Counted from the first letter of the stretch, positions 37,607 to 46,614 are shown. The stretch: 64,000 bases of DNA from Roseovarius sp. MMSF_3359 (GCF_030733385.1 NZ_JASHJC010000004.1:248001-312000); one strand, 5' to 3'. A program made the numbers and translations. Notes: generated from the sequence alone by a model not told the origin.

Positions 37607-38140
37607 CTAGCGCGAAATGATGATCCGGTCCAGTTGCCAAATGCTGCGCGAGAACACGGTTTCGGTGCGGTACTTCCGGTCTGCATCGTAGTTGTAGACC
37701 ATCCAGATGGGCCCCTTGTCGCGCGGCGTCATCGGGTTGCCATCCATCAGATAGGCCAGCATCGCCCCATCGTTCGTTGGGTCATCGACGGGCAGGATGA
37801 CACTATACTCATTGATCGCGATCAGTTCGATCTCTCCTCCGGTCACGTCGAACCGGTCAAGCAACGTCTGCAGTGCGACACCGGTGAAAGTCTTCGCGCC
37901 GCTGGTCCAGTTGGTCCTGGTGGTAAACGAGATGGTCGGCAGCGCCCGAAGATCGGTGCCAGTCAAGGTGACGACATCACTTGCGGCACCATCCTGCGCG
38001 GTGATTTCAAGGGTCAGCAAAACCGGGTCGCCCTCCGCGAAAACCGGTCGGGCAGGGCCGGAAACGGTGAGAAGAACGATCGAAATCACGCAAGCGAGCA
38101 AACTGACTCTGAACATTTTCGTCAACATTTCCAAAACCAT
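37607..38140 (-). CDS. Exported protein with SUOX-like (molybdopterin-domain-like) fold, cofactor cysteine absent
   Basis: A protein of about 177 residues with a signal peptide (FRVSLLACVISIVLLTVSG; cut near PVFA). The mature part (LTGTDLRALPTISFTTRTNW, TFTGVALQTLLDRFDVTGG, IELIAINEYSVILPVDD, GPIWMVYNYD) has the order of strands seen in SUOX/YedY-like oxidoreductase molybdopterin-binding domains. The only Cys lies in the signal peptide, so the molybdenum-ligating cysteine is missing and the domain cannot be a normal molybdoenzyme. It is upstream of the hybrid kinase and probably acts in periplasmic sensing. Several in-frame ATGs (38140, 38128) make the start uncertain. Confidence 0.75.
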   Translation of the reverse strand: MVLEMLTKMFRVSLLACVISIVLLTVSGPARPVFAEGDPVLLTLEITAQDGAASDVVTLTGTDLRALPTISFTTRTNWTSGAKTFTGVALQTLLDRFDVTGGEIELIAINEYSVILPVDDPTNDGAMLAYLMDGNPMTPRDKGPIWMVYNYDADRKYRTETVFSRSIWQLDRIIISR

Positions 38141-38330
38141 CCCGAGCGATTCAAAACAGTTTCCCTTATGCAAAGCCATCCCCCTATGCAATTGGATAGT
38201 CAGGGCGTATTATTCGGCTGGTATTAGGGTAGGAATTGACGCACAAGAAGCTCGTCGCGCAGGCAAGGCACTCCTCAAGGTTCGGGGGTGTGATGGCCTT
38301 ACGGGGCATGGGCGTATTGGATGAAAATTC

Positions 38331-38936
38331 ATGCATAAACTACTGCTGGCAGACGATCATGAACTGGTGCGCGAAACGGTCGCGGACTTCCTGCGCCTGC
38401 AGGGCGGCTATGAGGTTGTGACCGCCCAGAGTTTCGATGAGGCGCTTGAATTGGCGCAGCGGGAAGGGCCGTTTGAGCTGGTGATGCTGGACTATTCGAT
38501 GCCGGGCATGGATGCCCTTTCGGGATTGGCCAAGATGCGGGCGCAAACGGGATTTCCCGTGGCGATCCTGTCCGGGACGGCGACCCCCGATGTTGCGCGC
38601 CGTGCGCTATCGTCTGGTGCCGCCGGGTTCCTTCCCAAGACACTGGCGCCGCAATCGCTGGTCAGTGCCGTGCGCCATATGCTGACCGGTGAAGTCTATA
38701 TGCCGCTGGAATTTCTCAATGACGAGAGCGCAGATCAGTTGGACGTCAACCTGACGCCCCGGGAACGCGATGTGCTTCTGGGCATCACCGAGGGGAAATC
38801 CAACAAGGAAATCGCCCGGGATCTCGATATTCAGGAAGTGACCGTCAAACTGCACGTCAAGACACTGTCGCGCAAACTCGGCGCCCGGAACCGAACCCAC
38901 GCGGCGATGCTGGGACGTGATCTGGGGTTGATGTAG
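38331..38936 (+). CDS. LuxR-type (NarL/FixJ) response regulator
   Basis: A 201-residue protein: receiver domain with acidic pocket ADD (residues 7-9), phosphoacceptor Asp54 (LVMLDYSMPGMD) and a conserved Lys near residue 103, then a LuxR helix-turn-helix (LTPRERDVLLGITEGKSNKE, IARDLDIQEVTVKLHVKTLS). It is divergent from the SUOX-like/kinase operon and is the obvious output partner. A dispersed repeat follows it. Confidence 0.93.
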   Translation: MHKLLLADDHELVRETVADFLRLQGGYEVVTAQSFDEALELAQREGPFELVMLDYSMPGMDALSGLAKMRAQTGFPVAILSGTATPDVARRALSSGAAGFLPKTLAPQSLVSAVRHMLTGEVYMPLEFLNDESADQLDVNLTPRERDVLLGITEGKSNKEIARDLDIQEVTVKLHVKTLSRKLGARNRTHAAMLGRDLGLM

Positions 38937-38944
38937 CCGGTAGT

Positions 38945-39237
38945 CCCTGGCTCATGTCCGCTCTGAGGATGAAGCTGCCGTTCGACTTTCATGTCCCGCG
39001 CGGAATCAAGGCCGCAGGCCGCCGCGCGATCGCCAGACCGTCCGCAAGGGCTGGCGATTGGGAGAGGTTGCGCAATGATCGGGGCATTTTCGGATTTGGC
39101 AAAGATAAAGTGTGCCTAAGGACGGTTGATCGCCACCCCGCGGTCTGGCTATAGCGCGGCTGTTCCTGAAAGGCAGCAGGGGTCGCATTGGGACCTGAGC
39201 GGACAAAGCGGTCATTGAAGTTCAACATAGCCTGCAT
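38945..39237 (+). repeat. Dispersed intergenic repeat, copy 3
   Basis: The longest clear copy. From 38945 it reads ATGTCCGCTCTGAGGATGAAG, a CGCGCGGAATCAAGGCCGC block, the hairpin TCGCCAG (39030-39036) with CTGGCGA (39051-39057), then GATAAAGTGTG, GGACGGTTGATCGCCACC and CCGCGGTCTGGC, ending with GAGCGGACAAAGCGGTCAT. Nearly all of it matches the reverse complement of 54360-54640 in the same order. It separates the response regulator from the AT-rich orphan gene. Confidence 0.8.
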
Positions 39238-39250
39238 GTAGCATCACCAA

Positions 39251-39886
39251 ATGACTAGCAAGGGCGAAACAAAACAACACGCGGAAGAGCTGTTTGAGCA
39301 GTTCCTGAAATTTGACGCATTAGGAATGCGCAAAGAGGCAAAAAGAGCTGTTTCTGCGCTTATCAAAGAAGTTTCTGACAACGCAGCGAAGGATAGATGG
39401 ACCAAAGTTAATTTGTCTCGAATGCCCAGAAACAGAGCGAGCCGCGTTAGACACGAAATTTTCAAGGAAATCGTCTTTCCATCATTGAAGGCTGCCTTTG
39501 ACCGTGGAGAAGCGGAAGCCAGTTATCTTTTCGGAAAATATTCACAAAACCTTTATTCTGATCGTGCTCTCTTCAATCAGCTGGATCAGCGCACGGCGTT
39601 AGAACTTTTTCGTGAAGCATTTGATTCCGATCCAAGTTCAACGCGATACCAGAGCGCCTACCTTGGGGCTTTATTGGGCTTATTGCGATATAGCTTTCAC
39701 GAGTGGCCCACTGGAATTCTCATTGACCATGATGATTGGCGTAAAGGGCTAGATGGCATGAGAGCGCAGCTTTCGCTGGCTCGATCACTTGATCGAAACA
39801 GCGAGTATTCGGGTCTTTTTGCTCAATGGTTCGCTTATGTCGATGAGTATGAAGCACGACTGTCAGCCGACAACTCCAGTCATTAG
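39251..39886 (+). CDS. Orphan hypothetical protein (211 aa), AT-rich
   Basis: An all-helical, charged protein (HAEELFEQFLKFDALGMRKE, AAFDRGEAEASYLFGKYSQN, TALELFREAFDSDPSSTRYQ) with the look of TPR- or Sel1-like helical repeats; no known domain is recognised. Its codons favour A/T third positions (aaa, gaa, ttt, att, gat), unlike all neighbours, so it is probably a horizontally acquired gene. ATG at 39251 has no strong ribosome-binding site (TGCATGTAGCATCACCAA upstream). It lies between a dispersed repeat and a terminator. Function unknown. Confidence 0.75.
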   Translation: MTSKGETKQHAEELFEQFLKFDALGMRKEAKRAVSALIKEVSDNAAKDRWTKVNLSRMPRNRASRVRHEIFKEIVFPSLKAAFDRGEAEASYLFGKYSQNLYSDRALFNQLDQRTALELFREAFDSDPSSTRYQSAYLGALLGLLRYSFHEWPTGILIDHDDWRKGLDGMRAQLSLARSLDRNSEYSGLFAQWFAYVDEYEARLSADNSSH

Positions 39887-39908
39887 GGGCTCAGAGCGGG
39901 CATCAGGC

Positions 39909-39943
39909 AAAAAGCCCCGCTGAGAGATATGCGGGGCCTTTAA
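39909..39943. terminator. Bidirectional intrinsic terminator
   Basis: Stem GCCCCGC (39914-39920) with GCGGGGC (39931-39937), flanked by AAAAAG on the left and CTTTAA on the right. It serves the plus-strand orphan gene and the minus-strand one-carbon operon. Confidence 0.75.
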
Positions 39944-39964
39944 CTACTCTCTCGGCAAATGTCC

Positions 39965-41026
39965 CTAGGCGCGGCGGCGGCGGCCTCCGGCGCGGCCACC
40001 ACGGCCACGGCCCTCTTCACCGGCCTTTGGCGGGGCCTTGTTGAACTTGATCCAGTTGCCGCCATGGGGGTCGTTGTTGGTCAGGAAGTTGGCGGCCATG
40101 ATTGCCTCCATCTCCTTGCCCGCTTTGGGTTTGGTCGAGCCAAGGCCAAAGAGCTGGCAGAAGGTTTCCATGTCCATGTCTTCCGGAACCACCAGACCCG
40201 CAGCAGCGATCTCGGCTTTCTTGGCGTCGATCTCGGCCTGCTTCACAGGCAACGCAATCGGGTTCATGATCGCCGACGTCATACCCGCACCCATGGCCAT
40301 CGGCAGGAAAGCGTTGTTGATGCCGTGACGGTTGGGCAGGCCGAAGGAGATGTTCGAGGCGCCGCAAGTCGTGTTCACGCCAAGTTCTTCGCGCAGTTTG
40401 CGCACCAGGGTAAACACCTGCTGACCGGCGGTCGCCATCGCACCGATGGGCATGACCAGCGGATCGACCACGATGTCATGGGCGGGGATGCCGAAATCTG
40501 CCGCGCGTTCCACGATCTTCTTGGCCACGGCGAAGCGCACATCCGGGTCCTCGGAAATGCCGGTGTCGTCGTTCGAGATTGCCACGACCGGCACGTTGAA
40601 CTTCTTCACGAGCGGCAGGACCATCTCAAGCCGGTCTTCCTCGCCGGTGACCGAGTTCAGGAGCGGACGCCCCTCGGCAGCCTCAAGACCGGCCTCAAGC
40701 GCGCCCGGCACCGAACTGTCGATGCAAAGCGGCAGATCGACAAGCCCCTGCACCAGCTCGACCACCTTGGTCATCAGCGGCGGTTCGGTCTCGTTTGGGT
40801 TGGGGTTGGAGTTATAGACCACGCCCGCGTTGATATCGAGAACCGTGGCACCCGCCGCGGCCTGTGCGATGGCATCGGATTCGACGGTCGAAAAATCGCC
40901 CGCTTCCAGCTCGGCCGCCAGTTTCTTGCGGCCCGTCGGGTTGATCCGCTCTCCGATCACGCAGAACGGTTCGTCAAACCCGATGACGGCGGTTTTGGTT
41001 TTGCTTTCGACGATGGTGCGGGTCAT
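39965..41026 (-). CDS. Methyltetrahydrofolate:corrinoid methyltransferase family protein
   Basis: A 353-residue pterin-binding TIM-barrel protein (FCVIGERINPTGRKKLAAEL, LDINAGVVYNSNPNPNETEP, LPLCIDSSVPGALEAGLEAA, PLLNSVTGEEDRLEMVLPLV, TCGASNISFGLPNRHGINNA). This is the MeTr/MtgA/MtvA-like branch that exchanges a methyl group between tetrahydrofolate and a corrinoid. The C-terminus is extended by a basic Gly/Arg tail (EEGRGRGGRAGGRRRRA) not expected in this family. Last gene of a three-gene operon. Confidence 0.9.
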   Translation of the reverse strand: MTRTIVESKTKTAVIGFDEPFCVIGERINPTGRKKLAAELEAGDFSTVESDAIAQAAAGATVLDINAGVVYNSNPNPNETEPPLMTKVVELVQGLVDLPLCIDSSVPGALEAGLEAAEGRPLLNSVTGEEDRLEMVLPLVKKFNVPVVAISNDDTGISEDPDVRFAVAKKIVERAADFGIPAHDIVVDPLVMPIGAMATAGQQVFTLVRKLREELGVNTTCGASNISFGLPNRHGINNAFLPMAMGAGMTSAIMNPIALPVKQAEIDAKKAEIAAAGLVVPEDMDMETFCQLFGLGSTKPKAGKEMEAIMAANFLTNNDPHGGNWIKFNKAPPKAGEEGRGRGGRAGGRRRRA

Positions 41027-41029
41027 GTC

Positions 41030-41962
41030 TTATCCTTGTTGGTTGGCGGGCACGGTCGAGGCGCCGCCGTTTTCAATCGCCCAGGTGGCGTTGGTCTTGA
41101 TGCCACCCAGCGGGAAGAAGTGCACATTGGTGATGTTGAAATCCGGATTGGCGGCCTTGTGGGCGGCCAGTTCGGCAATCACATCGGTCGGCTCATAAGG
41201 CAAGAGCAGCTTGGTCACATCCATCGCGCGCTTTTGCAGGACCTTGAGCGACGGGCCAACACCGCAGGCGATGGCGAATTTGATAAGCGTCTGCAGCTTG
41301 GCGGGACCGGCGATGCCGATATGGATGGGCAGGGTGATGCCCGCCGCGGCCAGATCGTCCGCCCATTTGATGATCGGCTTGGCATCGAAGGCGAATTGCG
41401 TGGCAAGAGCCATCTCCGCATCGGTGGTCTCGCTGAATTTCTGCTTCCAGCGCAGCGCGTCCTCGACGTTTTTCATCGAGCCATCTGGGTCGATATCCTT
41501 GTTGCCCTCGGGGTGACCCGCGACATGCAGGCGTTTGAACCCGGCCTTGTCGAACTCACCTGCTTCCAGAAGCTGCATCGAGCTGTGGAAGTCGCCATGG
41601 GGTTTCTCAACGCCACCGGCCAGCAGCAGCGCCTGATCGACATTTGCCTCACCCTGGTAGCGCGCGATCCAGTCGGCCAGCGTCGCCTGATCCTTGATGA
41701 TCCGCGCCGGGAAATGCGGCATCACCGGATACCCTTCGGCGTTGATGCGCTTGGCGGTCGCGACCATATCCTCGATCGGGGTGCCTTCGATATGAGCGAT
41801 GTAGACGCGCGTGCCGGCGGGCAGCAGGGCGCGGAAATCCTCGACCTTTTCGGCGGTGCGCGGCATCACCTCGATGGAATAATCCTTGAGGAACGCCTCG
41901 ACCTGACCATTCGCCGGTGTCGCGCCGGTTTTTTCACGCTTGCGGAAGTTCAAAAGAGCCAT
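41030..41962 (-). CDS. Methylenetetrahydrofolate reductase (MetF)-like protein
   Basis: A 310-residue TIM-barrel protein related to MetF (SIEVMPRTAEKVEDFRALLP, QALLLAGGVEKPHGDFHSSM, GFKRLHVAGHPEGNKDI, ATQFAFDAKPIIKWADDLAA, LPIHIGIAGPAKLQTLIKFA, HFFPLGGIKTNATWAIENG). The FAD-site pattern is only partly conserved, so flavin use is uncertain. It should convert methylene- and methyl-tetrahydrofolate. ATG at 41962 with GGGAGG upstream is chosen over the frame open from 41992. It lies three bases upstream of the methyltransferase gene. Confidence 0.85.
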   Translation of the reverse strand: MALLNFRKREKTGATPANGQVEAFLKDYSIEVMPRTAEKVEDFRALLPAGTRVYIAHIEGTPIEDMVATAKRINAEGYPVMPHFPARIIKDQATLADWIARYQGEANVDQALLLAGGVEKPHGDFHSSMQLLEAGEFDKAGFKRLHVAGHPEGNKDIDPDGSMKNVEDALRWKQKFSETTDAEMALATQFAFDAKPIIKWADDLAAAGITLPIHIGIAGPAKLQTLIKFAIACGVGPSLKVLQKRAMDVTKLLLPYEPTDVIAELAAHKAANPDFNITNVHFFPLGGIKTNATWAIENGGASTVPANQQG

Positions 41963-41988
41963 TGCGGCCTCCCATAAAGATCGTGGGC

Positions 41989-42285
41989 TCATGCCCAGCC
42001 ATCGTTGGCAATCAGGGCCTTGATCCGGTCCTGATCGTATTCGGCGTCAAGCCGGGCGGCCTCGGCCTCGGCCACCTCACCGGCGTCTCCTTCAACCGGG
42101 TAGGGGGCGGCCTTGCGCCATTCGGCGAGGTAGTCATCCGTGCTCTTCGCGTTCACCTTCATGGCGGCGCGATCAATGGCCTGCTCAAACCGCTCGGGAA
42201 GCTGCTTTTTCGCGCCCCGGCGGCCCTTGCCGACGATTACCTGCGCGGGAATATCCCGCCAATACACGATGGTGACATCAACCAT
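41989..42285 (-). CDS. Virulence factor-domain small protein in the one-carbon operon
   Basis: A 98-residue protein (MVDVTIVYWRDIPAQVIVGK, RGAKKQLPERFEQAIDRAAM) matching a small Pfam family named virulence factor after early literature. It is first in the operon, 26 bases upstream of the MetF-like ATG. This trio order is, as I recall, common in Rhodobacterales, implying a role in tetrahydrofolate/corrinoid metabolism rather than virulence. ATG at 42285. Confidence 0.8.
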   Translation of the reverse strand: MVDVTIVYWRDIPAQVIVGKGRRGAKKQLPERFEQAIDRAAMKVNAKSTDDYLAEWRKAAPYPVEGDAGEVAEAEAARLDAEYDQDRIKALIANDGWA

Positions 42286-42522
42286 GGCTGATTCCTCTAT
42301 GCCCAGTTGCCTTTCTCTAATGCAGCGCGGCGTGAACGCGGCATCCATTTTCGACAAGTTTAAGGCCGTGAACGACGCGCGCACCCTAGCGCAAGGCGAC
42401 CCGGCGCCGCTACCGCCCAAATTGTGAAATCCGTTCAAGATCATCATCAATCTCGCCAATGCTTGCGTGGCGGGCGGATTGGAACTAGTTTGAGGGCAAC
42501 TCGAAATGGAGGGCGTGACGTC

Positions 42523-43638
42523 ATGACGCCCAAGCGTCCCGAAGGTGCGGGCGCGATCCCGAAATCGGTAGAGAGCCCCGCACTGAGCTCGCCGGGTCCA
42601 GCCAACCTCTATGCGGCGCTGGACCTTGGAACAAATAGCTGTCGTATGCTGATTGCCCAGCCACAGGGCAGTCAGTTCGTTGTCGTGGACAGCTTCTCGA
42701 AATCGGTACAACTCGGGGCCGGGCTCGAACGCTCTGGGCGCCTGTCGCGCTCGTCGATCTATCGCACCATTCAGGCCCTCCGGGTGTGTCAGCAGAAGCT
42801 CAAGCGCAATCGCGTGACCCGCATGCGCCTTGTCGCGACCGAGGCCTGCCGCCGCGCCAGCAACGGGGGCGAATTCATGGCCCGCGTCCGGCGGGAAACC
42901 GGCCTTCATCTCGATATCATCGAACCGCAGGAAGAGGCGCAGCTGGCCGTGGTCTCCTGCGCGCCGCTAGTCAGCCGCAAGACGGATCAGCTTCTGGTCG
43001 TCGATATTGGCGGCGGCTCCACCGAGTTGGTGTGGATCGACCTGACCAATGTTCCTCCGGCGGAGCGGCCGAAATCCATCATGCGGATGCATAACGGCTT
43101 CCATTCTTCGGATGGATCCTCCCCGGCGGCGAAAGTGGTCGACTGGATCAGTGTGCCGCTTGGTGTGGCGACGCTGCGCGATCAGTTCAACGATGTCGAA
43201 GATGACAGCGCGCGGTTTGCATTGATGAGCTGGTTCTTCGAAGAAAACCTTGCCGAATTCGCGCCTTACAAGGACGAGCCGCCCCGCGAAGGGTTCCAGA
43301 TCGTCGGCACCAGCGGCACCGTCACCACCGTCGCGGCCAGTCACCTCGGCCTCAAACGCTATGACCGTAACAAGGTGGACGGGCTGCGGATGACCAGCGA
43401 CGAGATCGACAAGGTGATCCGCTCTTACCTGGCACTTGGACCCACCGGACGGCGGCGCGACCCGCGTATCGGCATGGATCGGCAGGCGCTTATCATGTCC
43501 GGCGCGGCCATCTTGCAGGCGCTCTTGCGGTGTTGGCCGACGGATCGCCTGTCGGTGGCGGACCGCGGCCTGCGCGAAGGGATGCTCTATGCGCAGATGT
43601 CCGAGGACGGTGTGCTGACAGATGAGGAACACGAGTGA
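42523..43638 (+). CDS. ppx: Ppx/GppA-family exopolyphosphatase
   Basis: A 371-residue ASKHA-fold phosphatase that removes phosphate from polyphosphate or pppGpp. Motifs: [15 protein letters not shown] (phosphate 1), [15 protein letters not shown] (phosphate 2) and [12 protein letters not shown] (adenosine-like). It is shorter than E. coli Ppx and lacks its C-terminal HD-like domain, the usual alphaproteobacterial form. ATG at 42523; the frame from 42424 is not needed. Coupled to rlmE by a TGATG overlap. Confidence 0.92.
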   Translation: MTPKRPEGAGAIPKSVESPALSSPGPANLYAALDLGTNSCRMLIAQPQGSQFVVVDSFSKSVQLGAGLERSGRLSRSSIYRTIQALRVCQQKLKRNRVTRMRLVATEACRRASNGGEFMARVRRETGLHLDIIEPQEEAQLAVVSCAPLVSRKTDQLLVVDIGGGSTELVWIDLTNVPPAERPKSIMRMHNGFHSSDGSSPAAKVVDWISVPLGVATLRDQFNDVEDDSARFALMSWFFEENLAEFAPYKDEPPREGFQIVGTSGTVTTVAASHLGLKRYDRNKVDGLRMTSDEIDKVIRSYLALGPTGRRRDPRIGMDRQALIMSGAAILQALLRCWPTDRLSVADRGLREGMLYAQMSEDGVLTDEEHE

Positions 43639-44360
43639 TGGCCAAGGGACCGGACGGCAAGAACACCTCGGGGCGCGGGCAGCGTGATCTGACGGTCAAG
43701 GTCAAGACGGCGCGCGGGCGGCGGGCGTCATCGACGCGCTGGTTGCAACGGCAATTGAACGACCCTTATGTCAAACGCGCTCAGAACGAGGGATATCGCG
43801 GTCGCGCGGCCTTCAAGATCATGGAGCTGGACGACAAGTTCCGCTTTCTCGTGCCCGGCGCGCGGGTGGTAGACCTCGGCTGTGCGCCCGGGGGGTGGTG
43901 TCAGGTCGCCGTGCCGCGGGTGAATGCGCTTGGCGAAAAATCGGGTAAGGCCGTGGGTCGGATCATCGGCGTCGATTTGCAGGAGGTCGAACCGCTTGCA
44001 GGATGTGAATTCCACGTGCTCGACTTCATGGATGAGGGTGCCGATGACAAGGTCAAGGAATGGCTGGGCGGCAAGGCCGATGTGGTCATGTCGGACATGG
44101 CGGCGGCGTCCTCCGGTCATAAGCAGACCGACCATCTGCGGATCATGGCGCTGTGCGAGGCGGCGGCCTACCTTGCCTTTGATGTGCTGGAACAGGGCGG
44201 CACGTTCGTCTCAAAGGTTCTTGCTGGTGGGGCCGAGGGCGAGCTGCAAAAGATCCTGAAGCAACGGTTTACCAAGGTGGCTAATGTCAAACCACCGGCG
44301 TCACGCGCGGACAGTTCCGAGAAATTCGTTGTGGCGACGGGATTTAGGGGCGATAATTAA
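43638..44360 (+). CDS. rlmE: 23S rRNA 2'-O-ribose U2552 methyltransferase
   Basis: SAM-dependent FtsJ/RrmJ enzyme methylating the ribosomal A-loop. A 240-residue protein with a basic N-terminus, the SAM motif [34 protein letters not shown] and [11 protein letters not shown], carrying the K-D-K catalytic pattern. ATG at 43638 overlaps the ppx stop. ppx and rlmE together are common in Rhodobacterales. Confidence 0.95.
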   Translation: MAKGPDGKNTSGRGQRDLTVKVKTARGRRASSTRWLQRQLNDPYVKRAQNEGYRGRAAFKIMELDDKFRFLVPGARVVDLGCAPGGWCQVAVPRVNALGEKSGKAVGRIIGVDLQEVEPLAGCEFHVLDFMDEGADDKVKEWLGGKADVVMSDMAAASSGHKQTDHLRIMALCEAAAYLAFDVLEQGGTFVSKVLAGGAEGELQKILKQRFTKVANVKPPASRADSSEKFVVATGFRGDN

Positions 44361-44542
44361 ACCTGATTGTCGCGGCCGAAGGACCGGTCGGCACGTTTCA
44401 GGAACCGCTGCATCTGACCTAGGTCGAGCGCGGGGGTGGTAGGTGCTGCAAGTTTGGCTTCCTGCACCATGTTATCCTGCCGGATCAATTCGAATAGGCG
44501 TGCATGGCGCTCTGTTTCTGCATCATGGTTTGACTGTGCCAT
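44357..44542 (-). CDS. Small hypothetical protein (61 aa)
   Basis: An ATG-started frame ([36 protein letters not shown]) that is helical and charged with balanced acidic and basic residues. It overlaps the end of rlmE by four bases in convergent orientation and lies before the peptide-binding gene. The composition looks like a real protein rather than a shadow, but no family is recognised. Confidence 0.5.
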   Translation of the reverse strand: MAQSNHDAETERHARLFELIRQDNMVQEAKLAAPTTPALDLGQMQRFLKRADRSFGRDNQV

Positions 44543-44670
44543 CGGATCCTCAATTTGCCGTCAAGACGACTATCGTTGGATCAGATTGACATCCCATTAA
44601 GGCGTATTTTGTGCCGGCTCAGAACAAAAATGGGGCTTTCGCGGGACAATTGCGGGGAGGATGTGACGTG

Positions 44671-46500
44671 TCACTCTTCCTCGTACCACCAGACGTTGGG
44701 CAGGAAATGCACACCGTCACCATAGATCGGCAGGGCATCCTCGGGGTATTTCAATTCCTTGACATGGGCGATGCGGCCAACAGCGTATTGCTGGATCGGA
44801 ATGACATACCGCCCGGTGGTCAGCACCCGGTCGAGCGCGCGGGTGGCGGCGATGAAGTCCTCGCGGGATTGCGATTGCAACATGGCGTCGATCATCGCTT
44901 CGACCGCCGGGGATTTCATGCCCATCAGGTTACGCCCACCGGGTTGATCCGCGGCCTCGGCCCCCCAATAGAAGAGCTGCTCATTGCCGGGGCTGAGTGA
45001 GATCGAGCGGCGGAAGAAGGCGAGGTCGAAGTCATACTCGGCCTCCCGCGCATCATATTGCGCCTGGTCCGTCGATTGGATCGTGAGCTTGATGCCGAGC
45101 CGTTCTAGCGCGCGCGCATAGATATCCATCATGGCGGAGGCCTGCTGGATCAGCCCATCCTGCTTCAGGAGCACGGTAAGCTCCAGCGCCTCACCAGTCT
45201 CGTTGGTCAGAACACCGGCATCGTCGACCTGCCAACCGGCCTCGGCCAGAAGCGCGCGCGCCTTGCGCAGATTGGCGCGGTTGCGGACGCTGCCATCGCC
45301 CTGGGGCAAGGCGTAACCCGTCAGCACCTCGGCGGGCAGGGCGGCGGCGAAGGGGGTGAGCAGCTCTTTCACACGACCCTCTGCCGGGCCCGGTCGCATG
45401 CCCAGTTCGGAATTCGAGAAATAGGAGGTGATGCGTGGCTGCCGCCCGCCGGTCAGTTTGTCGTTGATAAATTCGAAATTGAACGCATGGATCAAGGCAT
45501 CGCGGACGCGGATATCATCCAGCGGCGCACGGCGGGTGTTGAACACAAATCCCGTCATGCCCGAAGGTTTCTGATGCGGGATTTCGGATTTGACGATATC
45601 GCCGTTTGTCACTGCGGGGAAATTATATTGCGCTTCCCATTTTTCGGCGTTGAATTCGCGCACATAAGAGATAGCGCCGCCCTTGAACGCCTCTTTAAGC
45701 ACGGTGTCGTCGCCGTAGAACTCGATGCGGATCTCATCGAAATTAGCGGTGCCACGGCGCAGCGGCAGATCCTTGCCCCAATAGTCCGGGTTCCGGCGCA
45801 GGACGACGTTCCGCCCGGGTTCGAAACTCTCGATCACGTATGGCGCAGAGCCAATGGGAACTTCCTCGATCCCGGCATTGGCGAAATCCTTGCCCTCCCA
45901 CTGGGATTTCTTGAGGATCGGCCGCAAGCCGGCCACCAGCGCCAGTTCGCGGTCGGCCGCGTTGAAGGTGATGCGAATGCTGCGGGGTCCGGTGGCCTCG
46001 ATGCGTTCGATCTTGGACCAGACGCCGCGATAGCGGCCATGGCCCTTGCTGCCAAGTGTCTGATAAGACCAGATGACATCCTCGACGGTGACCGGGCTTC
46101 CATCGGAAAACCGGGCCTCCGGACGGAGGGTGAATTCGACCCATTCGCGATTCGGTCCGGCCTCGACCGATTCGGCCAGAAGGCCGTAAAGCGTGAAAGG
46201 TTCGTCATAGGACCGGCCCATTAGCGTCTCGTGGGTGAGGTAGCGCAACTGCCAGGGCGGCGTGCCTTTGACGGTGAAGGGATTAAGCGAATCGTAACCG
46301 CCGACATTGCCGGTCACCACCCGGCCGCCTTTGGGCGCGTCGGGGTTGGCATAGGGCAGGGACACAAAATCCGGTGGTAGGGCCGGATCGCCATACATAG
46401 CTATGCCATGGGTGGGTTCTGCAACCGACGGCTGAGTGAAGGAAATTGCAAGAATTGCTGCTGCCAGGGCCCGCGATCGGCGGAAAAATTCTGATCTCAT
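44671..46500 (-). CDS. Extracellular solute-binding protein of an oligopeptide-type ABC transporter
   Basis: A family 5 periplasmic binding protein of 609 residues: signal peptide 1-27 (cut after PSVA), then NPDAPKGGRVVTGNVGGYDS, YEPFTLYGLLAES-type region DEPFTLYGLLAESVEAG, RPEARFSDGSPVTVEDVIWS, YVIESFEPGRNVVLRRNPDY and a C-terminal peptide-binding lobe. It resembles the YejA/MppA branch that carries peptides or microcins. No permease or ATPase genes are in the window on this side, so the transporter partners are elsewhere. Confidence 0.9.
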   Translation of the reverse strand: MRSEFFRRSRALAAAILAISFTQPSVAEPTHGIAMYGDPALPPDFVSLPYANPDAPKGGRVVTGNVGGYDSLNPFTVKGTPPWQLRYLTHETLMGRSYDEPFTLYGLLAESVEAGPNREWVEFTLRPEARFSDGSPVTVEDVIWSYQTLGSKGHGRYRGVWSKIERIEATGPRSIRITFNAADRELALVAGLRPILKKSQWEGKDFANAGIEEVPIGSAPYVIESFEPGRNVVLRRNPDYWGKDLPLRRGTANFDEIRIEFYGDDTVLKEAFKGGAISYVREFNAEKWEAQYNFPAVTNGDIVKSEIPHQKPSGMTGFVFNTRRAPLDDIRVRDALIHAFNFEFINDKLTGGRQPRITSYFSNSELGMRPGPAEGRVKELLTPFAAALPAEVLTGYALPQGDGSVRNRANLRKARALLAEAGWQVDDAGVLTNETGEALELTVLLKQDGLIQQASAMMDIYARALERLGIKLTIQSTDQAQYDAREAEYDFDLAFFRRSISLSPGNEQLFYWGAEAADQPGGRNLMGMKSPAVEAMIDAMLQSQSREDFIAATRALDRVLTTGRYVIPIQQYAVGRIAHVKELKYPEDALPIYGDGVHFLPNVWWYEEE

Positions 46501-46579
46501 TTTGGCAACAATTCCTCATCCACCTTGTTTCTCTGCCGCTGAACGTAATTAGGGTTTTACGTCTTTTCAAACTTTTAGC

Positions 46580-46608
46580 TTGGATGCGAGCGCCAGATTG
46601 CTTATAAA
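46580..46608 (+). promoter_or_regulatory. Promoter of the candidate sRNA upstream of bdhA
   Basis: TTGGAT (46580-46585), 17-base spacer, TATAAA (46603-46608): a good sigma-70-type match with ideal spacing, placing the start near 46615 just before the hairpin-terminator unit. Confidence 0.6.
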
Positions 46609-46614
46609 GGTGTC

